Positions 1 to 5,091 of a stretch of DNA of 6,743 nucleotides are shown here, one piece after another. The stretch is from Bacteroidota bacterium (GTDB lineage: Bacteria; Bacteroidota; Bacteroidia; Bacteroidales; VadinHA17). Positions within the stretch are counted from its first letter, which is position 1. Each line of letters starts with the position of its first letter. The stretch covers positions 1-6,743 of the forward strand of contig DAOVLD010000100.1 of assembly GCA_030631445.1 (NCBI GenBank), written 5' to 3'. The position numbers and the translations under genes were made by a program. The notes beneath the pieces were generated by a model that was not told where the DNA came from, made no database searches, and saw only the letters and a list, made by a program, of their open reading frames with translations.

Positions 1-1636
1 GATCATATTTTTCCCAGAATCCCTTAAAGTACTTATTTTCCAGGATGTCATATATCTCATCCTCATCTCCGGCAGAAAACGCCCCTTTTTTCATTATTTC
101 AACAATTTGCTGATCATTTTGTATCTCTGTGTCCAATTCTTCAAAAAATAACTCAGCTACCGGATCTCTCTCAGTCCCTAAACTTACTGCAACCACTTTT
201 CTGTTTTCCATTTCTTCATTGTGGATAGTAGAAATCAATAAGACTGTTGAAAAAACGCCCATAATAAAAACCAAAATCACCATGTAATTAAAAGGTGTAA
301 ATCCAAAACGCAATCCCAAAATCCCTGTTAAACCCATAACCAGGAAAAAACCCGCGGGCATTAAAATAACACTTGTGCCGGATATGAGTCCGGCAATCAG
401 GAAAACAATTAAAGAGACAAACAATCCGGCTGTCAGCCAGAATGAATTAAGTATGTCTTTAACAGAATAAATCACTTTCTGTATAAGCAATATAACAGAA
501 ATTATAAGTAAGCAAATGGAAATTATACCGACAAAACTATTAAAAGTAAAGTGTTGTATTTTGCTGAATTCCAGAGGTATAATTGAATTCAAAATAAGAC
601 TCCTGAAAATTGAAAAAATGATTACAAAAACAGCAGAAATAATCAGTAACCACCCCCAGCCTATAACTAACCTGACAAAGAATGTTGTTTTATCTGATTT
701 TAATGATAGTTTAAAATCCCTAAAAAAGTTATAAGAAAAGAAAAATGCGAACAGGGATAGAAGAAAAAACTCACCAAGAGAAGGAATATATTCTGAGAGC
801 GAACAATAATATGGAGAAAACAGATCAAGGGAAAAGCAAAGTGTCGAAAATTTTACTTTTATAAAAAACAAATATCCCATTATTAATAACAACAAAAGAA
901 GAAAAAGCCCCCATGTTTTTGCTTTATTACTTATCAGATTTTGCTGAACCTTTCTTAAACACAATAATATAGCCAATAAGGCAATGAAATAAATTAAAGA
1001 AATATAATATACCGCATTTCCGTAACAAACAGTATCCTTGTCCTTTGTTAAGTAAAATAGTGTTAGGCCATTTAAAGCATGAATTGCCTCTCCATTAACT
1101 AAATCATTTTTTGATATCAAATAACATGATGGCAAATGATATTCATCCGGGAATTTATTTCTTAAGAACCGGTTTTCATAATTATACTTATTCTTTAACA
1201 ATATCAAGCCAGTCATTGTTTTGTTGACTGCTTTCACGGTCTTTACAAAATACCATCCATTTTGAAGAAAAACAACGGATTGCTCAATCTTAAAACCTTT
1301 CTCTGGAATTTTGAAAGAATTATCAGACCAGAAAACCAGGCTATCATCGTGATATGCAAGAACAGCAATATTCTTTTTGTTCAACTTAGCTATTTCTTCC
1401 TGACTAAATATCTCCATACCCATATTCTCATCATTAACAACCTGATCAAGAATTTCATCCAGAAATTTTTCTTTCTTGTTAAATATTTTTTCAAACCGCT
1501 TAATCAGGGAAGAATTATTCCCTCCCCGAATAAGATAGTTTTCTGTCCATTGCCCACCGGTAAACAGAGCTACTCCGATAATAAGATATAAAGCAGCTAA
1601 TCTGTATTTTCGTAATATCACATTCAAATTTTTCAT
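1..1636 (-). CDS. Multi-TM sensor, probable N-terminal half of a large sensor histidine kinase (3' end outside window)
   Basis: An open frame runs from an ATG at 1636 to the left edge without a stop, giving 545 residues. Upstream in the same frame there is no other ATG before a stop, so this start is the only good one. Visible layout: membrane anchor at about residues 12-28; extracytoplasmic domain about 30-208 containing VLAYHDDSLVFWSDNS and NGWYFVKT; hydrophobic helices near 209-228, 241-259, 284-304, 320-344, 366-388, 397-419, 422-441 and 449-470; then a soluble segment with SLGTERDPVAELFFEE and ending YFKGFWEKYD. From memory, this layout and these phrases match Bacteroidota sensor histidine kinases of about 1200 residues, whose HAMP, dimerisation and ATP-binding domains lie further C-terminal. 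Those domains are outside the window, so kinase activity is inferred. It is transcribed away from the DUF4783-nadC group. The ligand is unknown. It could instead be another large membrane sensor. Confidence 0.75.
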   Translation of the reverse strand, partial: MKNLNVILRKYRLAALYLIIGVALFTGGQWTENYLIRGGNNSSLIKRFEKIFNKKEKFLDEILDQVVNDENMGMEIFSQEEIAKLNKKNIAVLAYHDDSLVFWSDNSFKIPEKGFKIEQSVVFLQNGWYFVKTVKAVNKTMTGLILLKNKYNYENRFLRNKFPDEYHLPSCYLISKNDLVNGEAIHALNGLTLFYLTKDKDTVCYGNAVYYISLIYFIALLAILLCLRKVQQNLISNKAKTWGLFLLLLLLIMGYLFFIKVKFSTLCFSLDLFSPYYCSLSEYIPSLGEFFLLSLFAFFFSYNFFRDFKLSLKSDKTTFFVRLVIGWGWLLIISAVFVIIFSIFRSLILNSIIPLEFSKIQHFTFNSFVGIISICLLIISVILLIQKVIYSVKDILNSFWLTAGLFVSLIVFLIAGLISGTSVILMPAGFFLVMGLTGILGLRFGFTPFNYMVILVFIMGVFSTVLLISTIHNEEMENRKVVAVSLGTERDPVAELFFEELDTEIQNDQQIVEIMKKGAFSAGDEDEIYDILENKYFKGFWEKYD

Positions 1637-1740
1637 TGATCGAATAACATTTATTAACTTTAACCAAATTTTATTAAATTGCAGAAAACAGATTGGTGCA
1701 TTTTTTGTATTAGTTTAAATACAATTTAAGATTACTCAAA
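1637..1740. promoter_or_regulatory. Divergent intergenic spacer with the promoters of both flanking genes
   Basis: These 104 very AT-rich bases separate two divergent start codons, so both promoters should lie here. The Bacteroidota consensus (-33 TTG-type box, -7 TAnnTTTG) is matched only weakly. On the plus strand TAGTTTAA at 1711-1718 keeps four of the six fixed bases, but the TTG at 1693-1695 is only 15 bp away, shorter than the usual spacing. On the minus strand a TAAAATTTG-like box lies near 1665-1675. No clear operator palindrome or riboswitch was seen. The assignment rests on geometry more than on motifs. Confidence 0.4.
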
Positions 1741-2160
1741 ATGATCGGATTTCGCAAAATATTCATATTGTTAATTTTTCTTGCCGGTCTTGATATTATG
1801 GTCTATTCAAACCCTCAGGGGATCCCGGAAGGAATTTCACTTGCTTTTAAAGCAGGTAATTCATTGGAACTGGCAAAATATTTTAACTCAAACATAGAGC
1901 TTGTTGTCCTCCAGAATGAAGATCTTTACAGCAAAATTCAGGCCGAAAGAATATTAAGGGATTTTTTTAAAAACTTTCCTCCAAAAAAATTCACTATTCT
2001 TCACCACGGAGGAAAAGAAGATTCAAAATACTCTATTGCTGAACTTGTTACAGATAATACAACCTTTCGTGTTTATTTCCTTCTGAAAACCAGAGAAGGG
2101 AAGCTGTTAATCCACCAACTCAGAATAGAAAAGGAACATGAACTCAAAAACCCTGAGTGA
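1741..2160 (+). CDS. DUF4783 domain protein, secreted, NTF2-like
   Basis: This 139-residue protein begins with a positively charged MIGFRK segment and a hydrophobic stretch to about residue 22, which reads as a Sec signal peptide with cleavage near residues 22-26. The mature part carries the phrases I associate with DUF4783: GIPEGISLAFKAGNS at 27-41, LAKYFNSNIELVV at 44-56, YSKIQAERILRDFF at 63-76, FTILHHGGKEDSKYSIAEL at 84-102, VYFLLK at 111-116 and IHQLRIE at 124-130. The family is small, mainly from Bacteroidota, with a predicted NTF2-like fold and no known biochemical role. It is probably exported to the periplasm. Its last 23 bp overlap the start of nadC, which suggests translational coupling. 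Whether it has anything to do with NAD synthesis is not shown. The ATG at 1741 is favoured because it gives a complete signal peptide, although no Shine-Dalgarno sequence precedes it. Confidence 0.85.
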   Translation: MIGFRKIFILLIFLAGLDIMVYSNPQGIPEGISLAFKAGNSLELAKYFNSNIELVVLQNEDLYSKIQAERILRDFFKNFPPKKFTILHHGGKEDSKYSIAELVTDNTTFRVYFLLKTREGKLLIHQLRIEKEHELKNPE

Positions 2161-2983
2161 ACTAATAAAATTAGCTATTACTGAAGATATTGGCGATGGT
2201 GATCACTCATCCATTTCATGTATCCCTGAAAATGCAAGTGGACGAGCACATCTTTTAATAAAGGAACAGGGAGTTCTTGCCGGTATAGAAGTTGCGATGT
2301 TGGTATTTCACCAAATAGATCCCGCACTTAAATTGGAAGTGTTTCTTAAAGATGGTGCAAAAATTAAAAACGGATATGTCGCGTTTATTGTTTCCGGAAA
2401 GGTCCTCTCTATACTTCAATCCGAGAGACTTGTTTTAAACTTTATGCAACGGATGAGCGGGATAGCCACTACAACAAATAACTATGTAAAGAAACTGGAA
2501 GGGCTAAAAACCAGAGTTCTTGACACAAGGAAAACAACTCCCGGACTCCGGATTTTTGAAAAAATGGCTGTGAAAACCGGTGGTGGTGAGAACCACAGAA
2601 TGGGCCTCTTTGATATGATCATGCTTAAAGATAACCATATCGAATTTGCCGGAGGAATAAAGGAAGCTATTAATTCAACACATGTTTACCTTGAAAGTAT
2701 TGATAAAAATCTTAAAATTGAAATTGAAGCCCGAAATCTTAATGAGATCAGGGAAATTCTTGAAACCGGTAGAATAAACAGGATAATGCTTGATAATTTT
2801 ACATTAAATGATACCCGTAAAGCCGTTGAACTGATCAATGGAGAATATGAAACGGAATCGTCCGGGGGAATTACACTCGAAACCATCCGGGATTATGCTG
2901 AATGTGGAGTGGATTTTATTTCAGTTGGCGCTTTAACCCACCAGATACATAGTCTGGATATGAGCCTTAAAGCAATTAATTAA
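2138..2983 (+). CDS. nadC: Nicotinate-nucleotide diphosphorylase (carboxylating), quinolinate phosphoribosyltransferase
   Basis: This cytoplasmic enzyme joins quinolinate to PRPP and decarboxylates it, giving nicotinate mononucleotide, CO2 and pyrophosphate in de novo NAD synthesis. The 281 residues are of usual family length. The N-terminal domain has EDIGDGDHSS at 16-25. The barrel domain shows SERLVLNFMQRMSGIATTT at 95-113, DTRKTTPGLR at 129-138 (Arg131, Lys132), GGGENHRMGL at 148-157 (His153, Arg154) and MLKDNHI at 162-168 (Lys164). It also shows EIEARN with Glu197, MLDNF with Asp219, SSGGI at 241-245 and ISVGALTH at 261-268. The key quinolinate and phosphoribosyl contacts of the family therefore appear intact. 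The ATG at 2138 lies inside the end of the DUF4783 gene, with purine-rich AAGGA at 2131-2135, and gives the normal N-terminus. nadA and nadB are not in the window. The YihY gene follows after 6 bp. Confidence 0.97.
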   Translation: MNSKTLSELIKLAITEDIGDGDHSSISCIPENASGRAHLLIKEQGVLAGIEVAMLVFHQIDPALKLEVFLKDGAKIKNGYVAFIVSGKVLSILQSERLVLNFMQRMSGIATTTNNYVKKLEGLKTRVLDTRKTTPGLRIFEKMAVKTGGGENHRMGLFDMIMLKDNHIEFAGGIKEAINSTHVYLESIDKNLKIEIEARNLNEIREILETGRINRIMLDNFTLNDTRKAVELINGEYETESSGGITLETIRDYAECGVDFISVGALTHQIHSLDMSLKAIN

Positions 2984-2989
2984 TAAACT

Positions 2990-3967
2990 TTGGGAATAAT
3001 TGGTTTAAATAAAAAAAGATTTAACAGGATCATTAAAGATCTGGGGTATCGTTTTACAAAAAAAGTAAAAAAGATAAGTCTTCCGGGATTTGAGCATATT
3101 CCCATTTATTATGTAATTTCATATTTCTTCCGGGGTTTTAAAAGAGGATCAATGGATGCAAGAGGATCTGCGATTGCTTTCAGCCTTTTATTTGCAATCC
3201 TTCCTACCACAATCTTTCTTTTTACCCTGATCCCCTTTATTCCAATTCAAAATTTCCAGACCGAACTATTAGAACTTTTTCAGCAAATACTCCCTGGAAA
3301 CGCTTACAATTTTCTTGAAACATCACTTATCGCAGTAATAACTGAGAAAAGCAGTGGTTTGCTAATAATTATGTTCTTTGTTACACTTGCTTTTTCCAGT
3401 ACAGGAATGCACCGTTTAATCAATGTTTTTAATATTTCACATCATCCTGTAAAAACCAGGAACTGGATAAACCAGAGGAAAATTTCCCTCATCCTGGTTT
3501 TTGTGCTTACTGTCTTACTTACAATTGCAGTAATAATAATTATCTTCAGTAATACAGTTATAAGGGAACTGGTTGATTTAAATATTATTGAAAAGGACGT
3601 GGTGTTTTACATTGCCCAAACAGCAAAATGGATAATTAATGTAACTCTCATCTTTTTTGCTATTTCTTTTCTTTATTATTTTGCCCCGGCTAAACGAAAA
3701 AACTGGAGATTCTTTTCTGTTGGTTCAATCGTTGCTACATTATTGTTTATTTTGTCCTCTGTTGGAGTATCATATTTTGTAAATAATTTCGGAAAATTCA
3801 ATAAGCTATATGGATCTATAGGTTCGCTGATGGTCGTCCTGATATGGCTTTATTTTAATTCAATTTCAATCTTAATCGGATATGAACTGAATGCCAGTAT
3901 ACAATCAGCAAATCTAAAAAAAGATACTTTCATGGATAAAAACCAGTTTCCTGAAAAACATAACTAA
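2990..3967 (+). CDS. YihY/BrkB (UPF0761) family inner-membrane protein
   Basis: This 325-residue protein belongs to the YihY/virulence factor BrkB family, once called RNase BN although that activity belongs to another gene. It has six predicted membrane segments near residues 60-84, 122-146, 164-188, 206-232, 240-263 and 273-300. Family phrases are DARGSAIAFSLLFAILP at 56-72, YYFAPAKRKNWRFF at 229-242 and the signature LYGSIGSLMVVLIWLYFN at 273-290, followed by GYELNAS. The N-terminus carries ISLPGFEHIPIYYVISYFF at 29-47, as in a short Bacteroidota subgroup I recall. The start is TTG: an in-frame TAA lies at 2984-2986 and the first ATG is about codon 55, inside the conserved region. The cytoplasmic tail is polar. 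It begins 6 bp after nadC, so the two are probably one transcript. The molecular function of the family is unsettled; transport or envelope roles have been suggested. Confidence 0.9.
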   Translation: MGIIGLNKKRFNRIIKDLGYRFTKKVKKISLPGFEHIPIYYVISYFFRGFKRGSMDARGSAIAFSLLFAILPTTIFLFTLIPFIPIQNFQTELLELFQQILPGNAYNFLETSLIAVITEKSSGLLIIMFFVTLAFSSTGMHRLINVFNISHHPVKTRNWINQRKISLILVFVLTVLLTIAVIIIIFSNTVIRELVDLNIIEKDVVFYIAQTAKWIINVTLIFFAISFLYYFAPAKRKNWRFFSVGSIVATLLFILSSVGVSYFVNNFGKFNKLYGSIGSLMVVLIWLYFNSISILIGYELNASIQSANLKKDTFMDKNQFPEKHN

Positions 3968-3968
3968 T

Positions 3969-4019
3969 CAGTCAACAGTCGGCAATCAATTAGTTGGCAG
4001 TTGGCAAGTAGCAGTTGGC
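3969..4019. repeat. Degenerate 7-bp tandem repeat (AGTTGGC family), copy upstream of pdxH
   Basis: Directly after the YihY stop codon, CAGT or GGCA words recur every 7 bases. The clearest stretch is AGTTGGC at 3992-3998, AGTTGGC at 3999-4005, AAGTAGC at 4006-4012 and AGTTGGC at 4013-4019. Earlier units (CAGTCAA, CAGTCGG, CAATCAA) are more decayed. A second copy of the same family lies at 4884-4904 beyond pdxH, in the same orientation. No terminator-like hairpin is visible here. Confidence 0.75.
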
Positions 4020-4056
4020 AAAATGCAGATTGACCTAAAAATTAGATATAATTAAT

Positions 4057-4092
4057 ATTTAAGCATTTAAGCATTCAATCATTTAATCATTC
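4057..4092. repeat. 8-bp tandem repeat array (ATTYAVKC), 24 bp before pdxH
   Basis: Four full units and half a unit are seen: ATTTAAGC at 4057 and 4065, ATTCAATC at 4073, ATTTAATC at 4081, then ATTC at 4089. The array lies in the pdxH promoter or leader region, so a change in unit number would alter the spacing of any control elements. The same degenerate octamer forms the larger array at 5034-5081. Upstream of it, TTGACC at 4030-4035 and TATAAT at 4047-4052 are only 11 bp apart, too close for a standard sigma-70 promoter. Confidence 0.8.
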
Positions 4093-4116
4093 TTTTGACA
4101 CTGAATAATTTCGATC

Positions 4117-4758
4117 ATGAAAAAAGAATTTGAATCAGGTATACAAGAGTACAAATTAGGCAAACTTCGAAAAATAGATATTAATCCTAATCCAATTGTG
4201 CAATTCGAAAAATGGCTGGATGAAGCTATTAGTAATAAAGAAAAGGATCCCACTGCAATGGCTCTGGCAACTGCAACTCCTGATGGAAAACTGTCGTGTA
4301 GAATTGTTTTGTTACGAGAGCTAAATGATAAAGGGTTTATTTTTTATTCAAGCTATAAAAGCTGGAAGGGAAAACAGATTATGCTCAATCATTATGGAGC
4401 ATTAAATTTCTATTGGGCAAGGTTAGAAAGACAAGTACGAATTGAAGGATATATCGAAAAAGTAGATAGTAATATATCAGATAAGTTTTTCAACTCCAGA
4501 ACAAGAGGTAGAAAATTAGGTGCATGGACTATGTTACAGAGCCGGAAAATACCCAACCGTGAATACCTTGAAAATCTGTTTGAAGAACAAAAAAATAATT
4601 TTGATGGAAAAGAAATACCCAGACCTGCTGATTGGGGAGGGTATATTTTAAAACCGGGCAGAATAGAATTCTGGCAGGGTCGGGAAAATCGTCTCCACGA
4701 CCGGATTATGTATGAAAAAAAGAATATGCGCTGGCAAATACACCGCCTGGCCCCTTAA
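4117..4758 (+). CDS. pdxH: Pyridoxamine 5'-phosphate oxidase family protein, PdxH-like with altered active-site residues
   Basis: PdxH is a dimeric FMN enzyme that oxidises pyridoxine or pyridoxamine 5'-phosphate to pyridoxal 5'-phosphate. The 213 residues align to E. coli PdxH (218) with a constant offset of five from about the DPTAM region. Conserved: DPTAMALAT at 44-52, Arg62, LERQV at 103-107 (Gln106), Arg128, GAW at 135-137, Gln141-Ser142, IEFWQG at 183-188 (Trp186), RLHDR at 192-196 and the C-terminal HRLAP. Changed: Arg67 replaces E. coli Lys72, Trp83 replaces Arg88, Phe124 replaces Tyr129 and Arg132 replaces Ser137. These are substrate or FMN contacts in the E. coli enzyme by my recollection of its annotation. 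Fold and FMN binding look likely, but PLP synthase activity is less sure; another flavin oxidase role is possible. It is monocistronic by layout, with repeat-filled gaps on both sides. The ATG at 4117 gives the normal N-terminal length. Confidence 0.88.
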   Translation: MKKEFESGIQEYKLGKLRKIDINPNPIVQFEKWLDEAISNKEKDPTAMALATATPDGKLSCRIVLLRELNDKGFIFYSSYKSWKGKQIMLNHYGALNFYWARLERQVRIEGYIEKVDSNISDKFFNSRTRGRKLGAWTMLQSRKIPNREYLENLFEEQKNNFDGKEIPRPADWGGYILKPGRIEFWQGRENRLHDRIMYEKKNMRWQIHRLAP

Positions 4759-4789
4759 ATTATTACGTGCTTATTTTTTCAATCGATAG

Positions 4790-4882
4790 TCCCGAAAAAC
4801 CAGAAATTTTCAATTTCATAGTTTTTCGAGGATCCTCGAAAATTTACGCATTCGCCTGCTGGCGAATTGCTAATTTTCGGGA
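4790..4882. other. 93-bp segment able to fold into a closing stem with three hairpins
   Basis: A perfect 9-bp outer stem is formed by TCCCGAAAA (4790-4798) and TTTTCGGGA (4874-4882). Inside lie three hairpins. The first pairs GAAATT (4803-4808) with AATTTC (4812-4817) around a 3-base loop. The second is the 20-bp palindrome at 4823-4842. The third pairs ATTCGCC (4850-4856) with GGCGAAT (4861-4867) around a TGCT loop, extended by GC pairs after a bulged T. An alternative fold pairs CGAAAAT (4837-4843) with ATTTTCG (4873-4879), which excludes both the palindrome stem and the outer stem. An imperfect 12-base direct repeat AATCGAYAGTCC sits at 4781-4792 and 4895-4906. It could be a REP- or MITE-like palindromic element, a bidirectional terminator or a small structured RNA; the sequence does not decide. 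It lacks tRNA consensus elements. Confidence 0.55.
4823..4842. repeat. Perfect 20-bp palindrome
   Basis: The arms TTTTCGAGGA (4823-4832) and TCCTCGAAAA (4833-4842) are exact reverse complements with no spacer. As RNA or extruded DNA this gives an 8-bp stem with a GATC loop. It starts 64 bp after the pdxH stop codon. It could be a dimeric protein's binding site or part of the larger foldable segment. It has no T-run of terminator type beyond its AT-rich ends. Confidence 0.85.
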
Positions 4883-4883
4883 T

Positions 4884-4904
4884 CGGCAGTTGGCAATCGA
4901 CAGT
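4884..4904. repeat. 7-bp tandem repeat, second copy of the AGTTGGC family
   Basis: Three 7-base units, CGGCAGT, TGGCAAT and CGACAGT, follow the foldable segment. They match the repeat at 3969-4019 in sequence, period and orientation, so this family lies on both sides of pdxH. The last unit overlaps the right copy of the AATCGAYAGTCC direct repeat. Confidence 0.65.
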
Positions 4905-4913
4905 CCAAAGATA

Positions 4914-4937
4914 GTTAAAAGTTAAAAGTTAAAAGTT
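4914..4937. repeat. GTTAAAA tandem repeat, three units
   Basis: GTTAAAA occurs at 4914, 4921 and 4928, followed by a partial GTT at 4935-4937. The 11-base stretch AAAGTTAAAAG at 4925-4935 is exactly complementary in reverse to CTTTTAACTTT at 4985-4995. A long-range stem enclosing 49 bases, including the ACTGGTY repeats, is therefore possible. Confidence 0.8.
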
Positions 4938-4963
4938 CAATGTTCCAGAATGTTTAAGGTTGA

Positions 4964-4984
4964 ACTGGTTACTGGTCACTGGTT
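4964..4984. repeat. ACTGGTY tandem repeat, three units
   Basis: ACTGGTT (4964-4970), ACTGGTC (4971-4977) and ACTGGTT (4978-4984) are contiguous 7-base units. They sit in the loop of the possible AAAGTTAAAAG/CTTTTAACTTT stem. This is the third distinct 7-bp repeat family in the pdxH surroundings. Confidence 0.8.
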
Positions 4985-5033
4985 CTTTTAACTTTAGTTC
5001 ACTTATAACTTCTTAATCTTTTCTTCTCCTCCC

Positions 5034-5081
5034 ATTTACTCATTCACTCATTTACGCATTTACGCATTTACGCATTTACGC
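5034..5081. repeat. 8-bp tandem repeat array (ATTYAVKC), six units, 10 bp past the glutamine synthetase stop
   Basis: Six contiguous octamers are present: ATTTACTC, ATTCACTC, then four identical ATTTACGC, followed by a decayed ATTTTAGG. The identical units lie nearest the glutamine synthetase gene and the degenerate ones furthest away. Substitutions fall at fixed places in the octamer, as in the array at 4057-4092. Read with the glutamine synthetase transcript, the array is in the 3' untranslated region. Confidence 0.9.
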
Positions 5082-5091
5082 ATTTTAGGAC

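Larger units (their letters stand above)
4759..5091. other. Convergent intergenic region filled with short repeats and foldable DNA
   Basis: These 333 bp between the converging pdxH and glutamine synthetase genes contain no credible coding frame. In order they hold a T-rich stretch (4771-4779), a foldable segment (4790-4882), a 7-bp repeat of the AGTTGGC family (4884-4904), GTTAAAA repeats (4914-4937), ACTGGTY repeats (4964-4984), a pyrimidine-rich stretch (about 5011-5033) and an 8-bp array (5034-5081). Only about a third of the region is free of repeats. Transcription of both genes must end here, but no hairpin followed by a solid T-run was found on either strand. Confidence 0.85.

Noticed and set aside
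516..734. 72-residue plus-strand open frame
   Set aside because: It lies antisense inside the long membrane-protein gene of the minus strand, has no recognisable domain, and the opposite frame is clearly coding.
1262..1591. 109-residue plus-strand open frame
   Set aside because: Antisense to the start of the minus-strand sensor gene, whose frame is continuous and shows a sensible membrane layout.
2686..2886. 66-residue minus-strand open frame
   Set aside because: Antisense to the conserved C-terminal half of nadC; its Ser/Ile-rich composition is what reversed coding sequence gives.
4030..4052. Sigma-70 style promoter (TTGACC and TATAAT) for pdxH
   Set aside because: The boxes are only 11 bp apart, and Bacteroidota use a different primary sigma consensus.
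4057..4092. CRISPR array
   Set aside because: Units of 8 bp are contiguous with no unique spacers, so this is a simple tandem repeat; the same holds for 5034-5081.
4106..4113. Bacteroidota -7 box (TAATTTCG) for pdxH
   Set aside because: It fits the TAnnTTTG pattern well, but it ends 3 bases before the start codon, so transcription would begin inside the gene, and no TTTG-type box lies at the proper distance.
4848..4877. Rho-independent terminator for pdxH
   Set aside because: The GC-containing stem is present, but the following TAATTTT is a weak, interrupted T-tract; listed only as part of the foldable segment.
4790..4882. tRNA or integron attC site
   Set aside because: The cloverleaf-like outline has a 9-bp outer stem but no T-loop GTTCRA consensus, anticodon arm or CCA-type end. 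No pair of RYYYAAC/GTTRRRY core sites flanks it in the right geometry.
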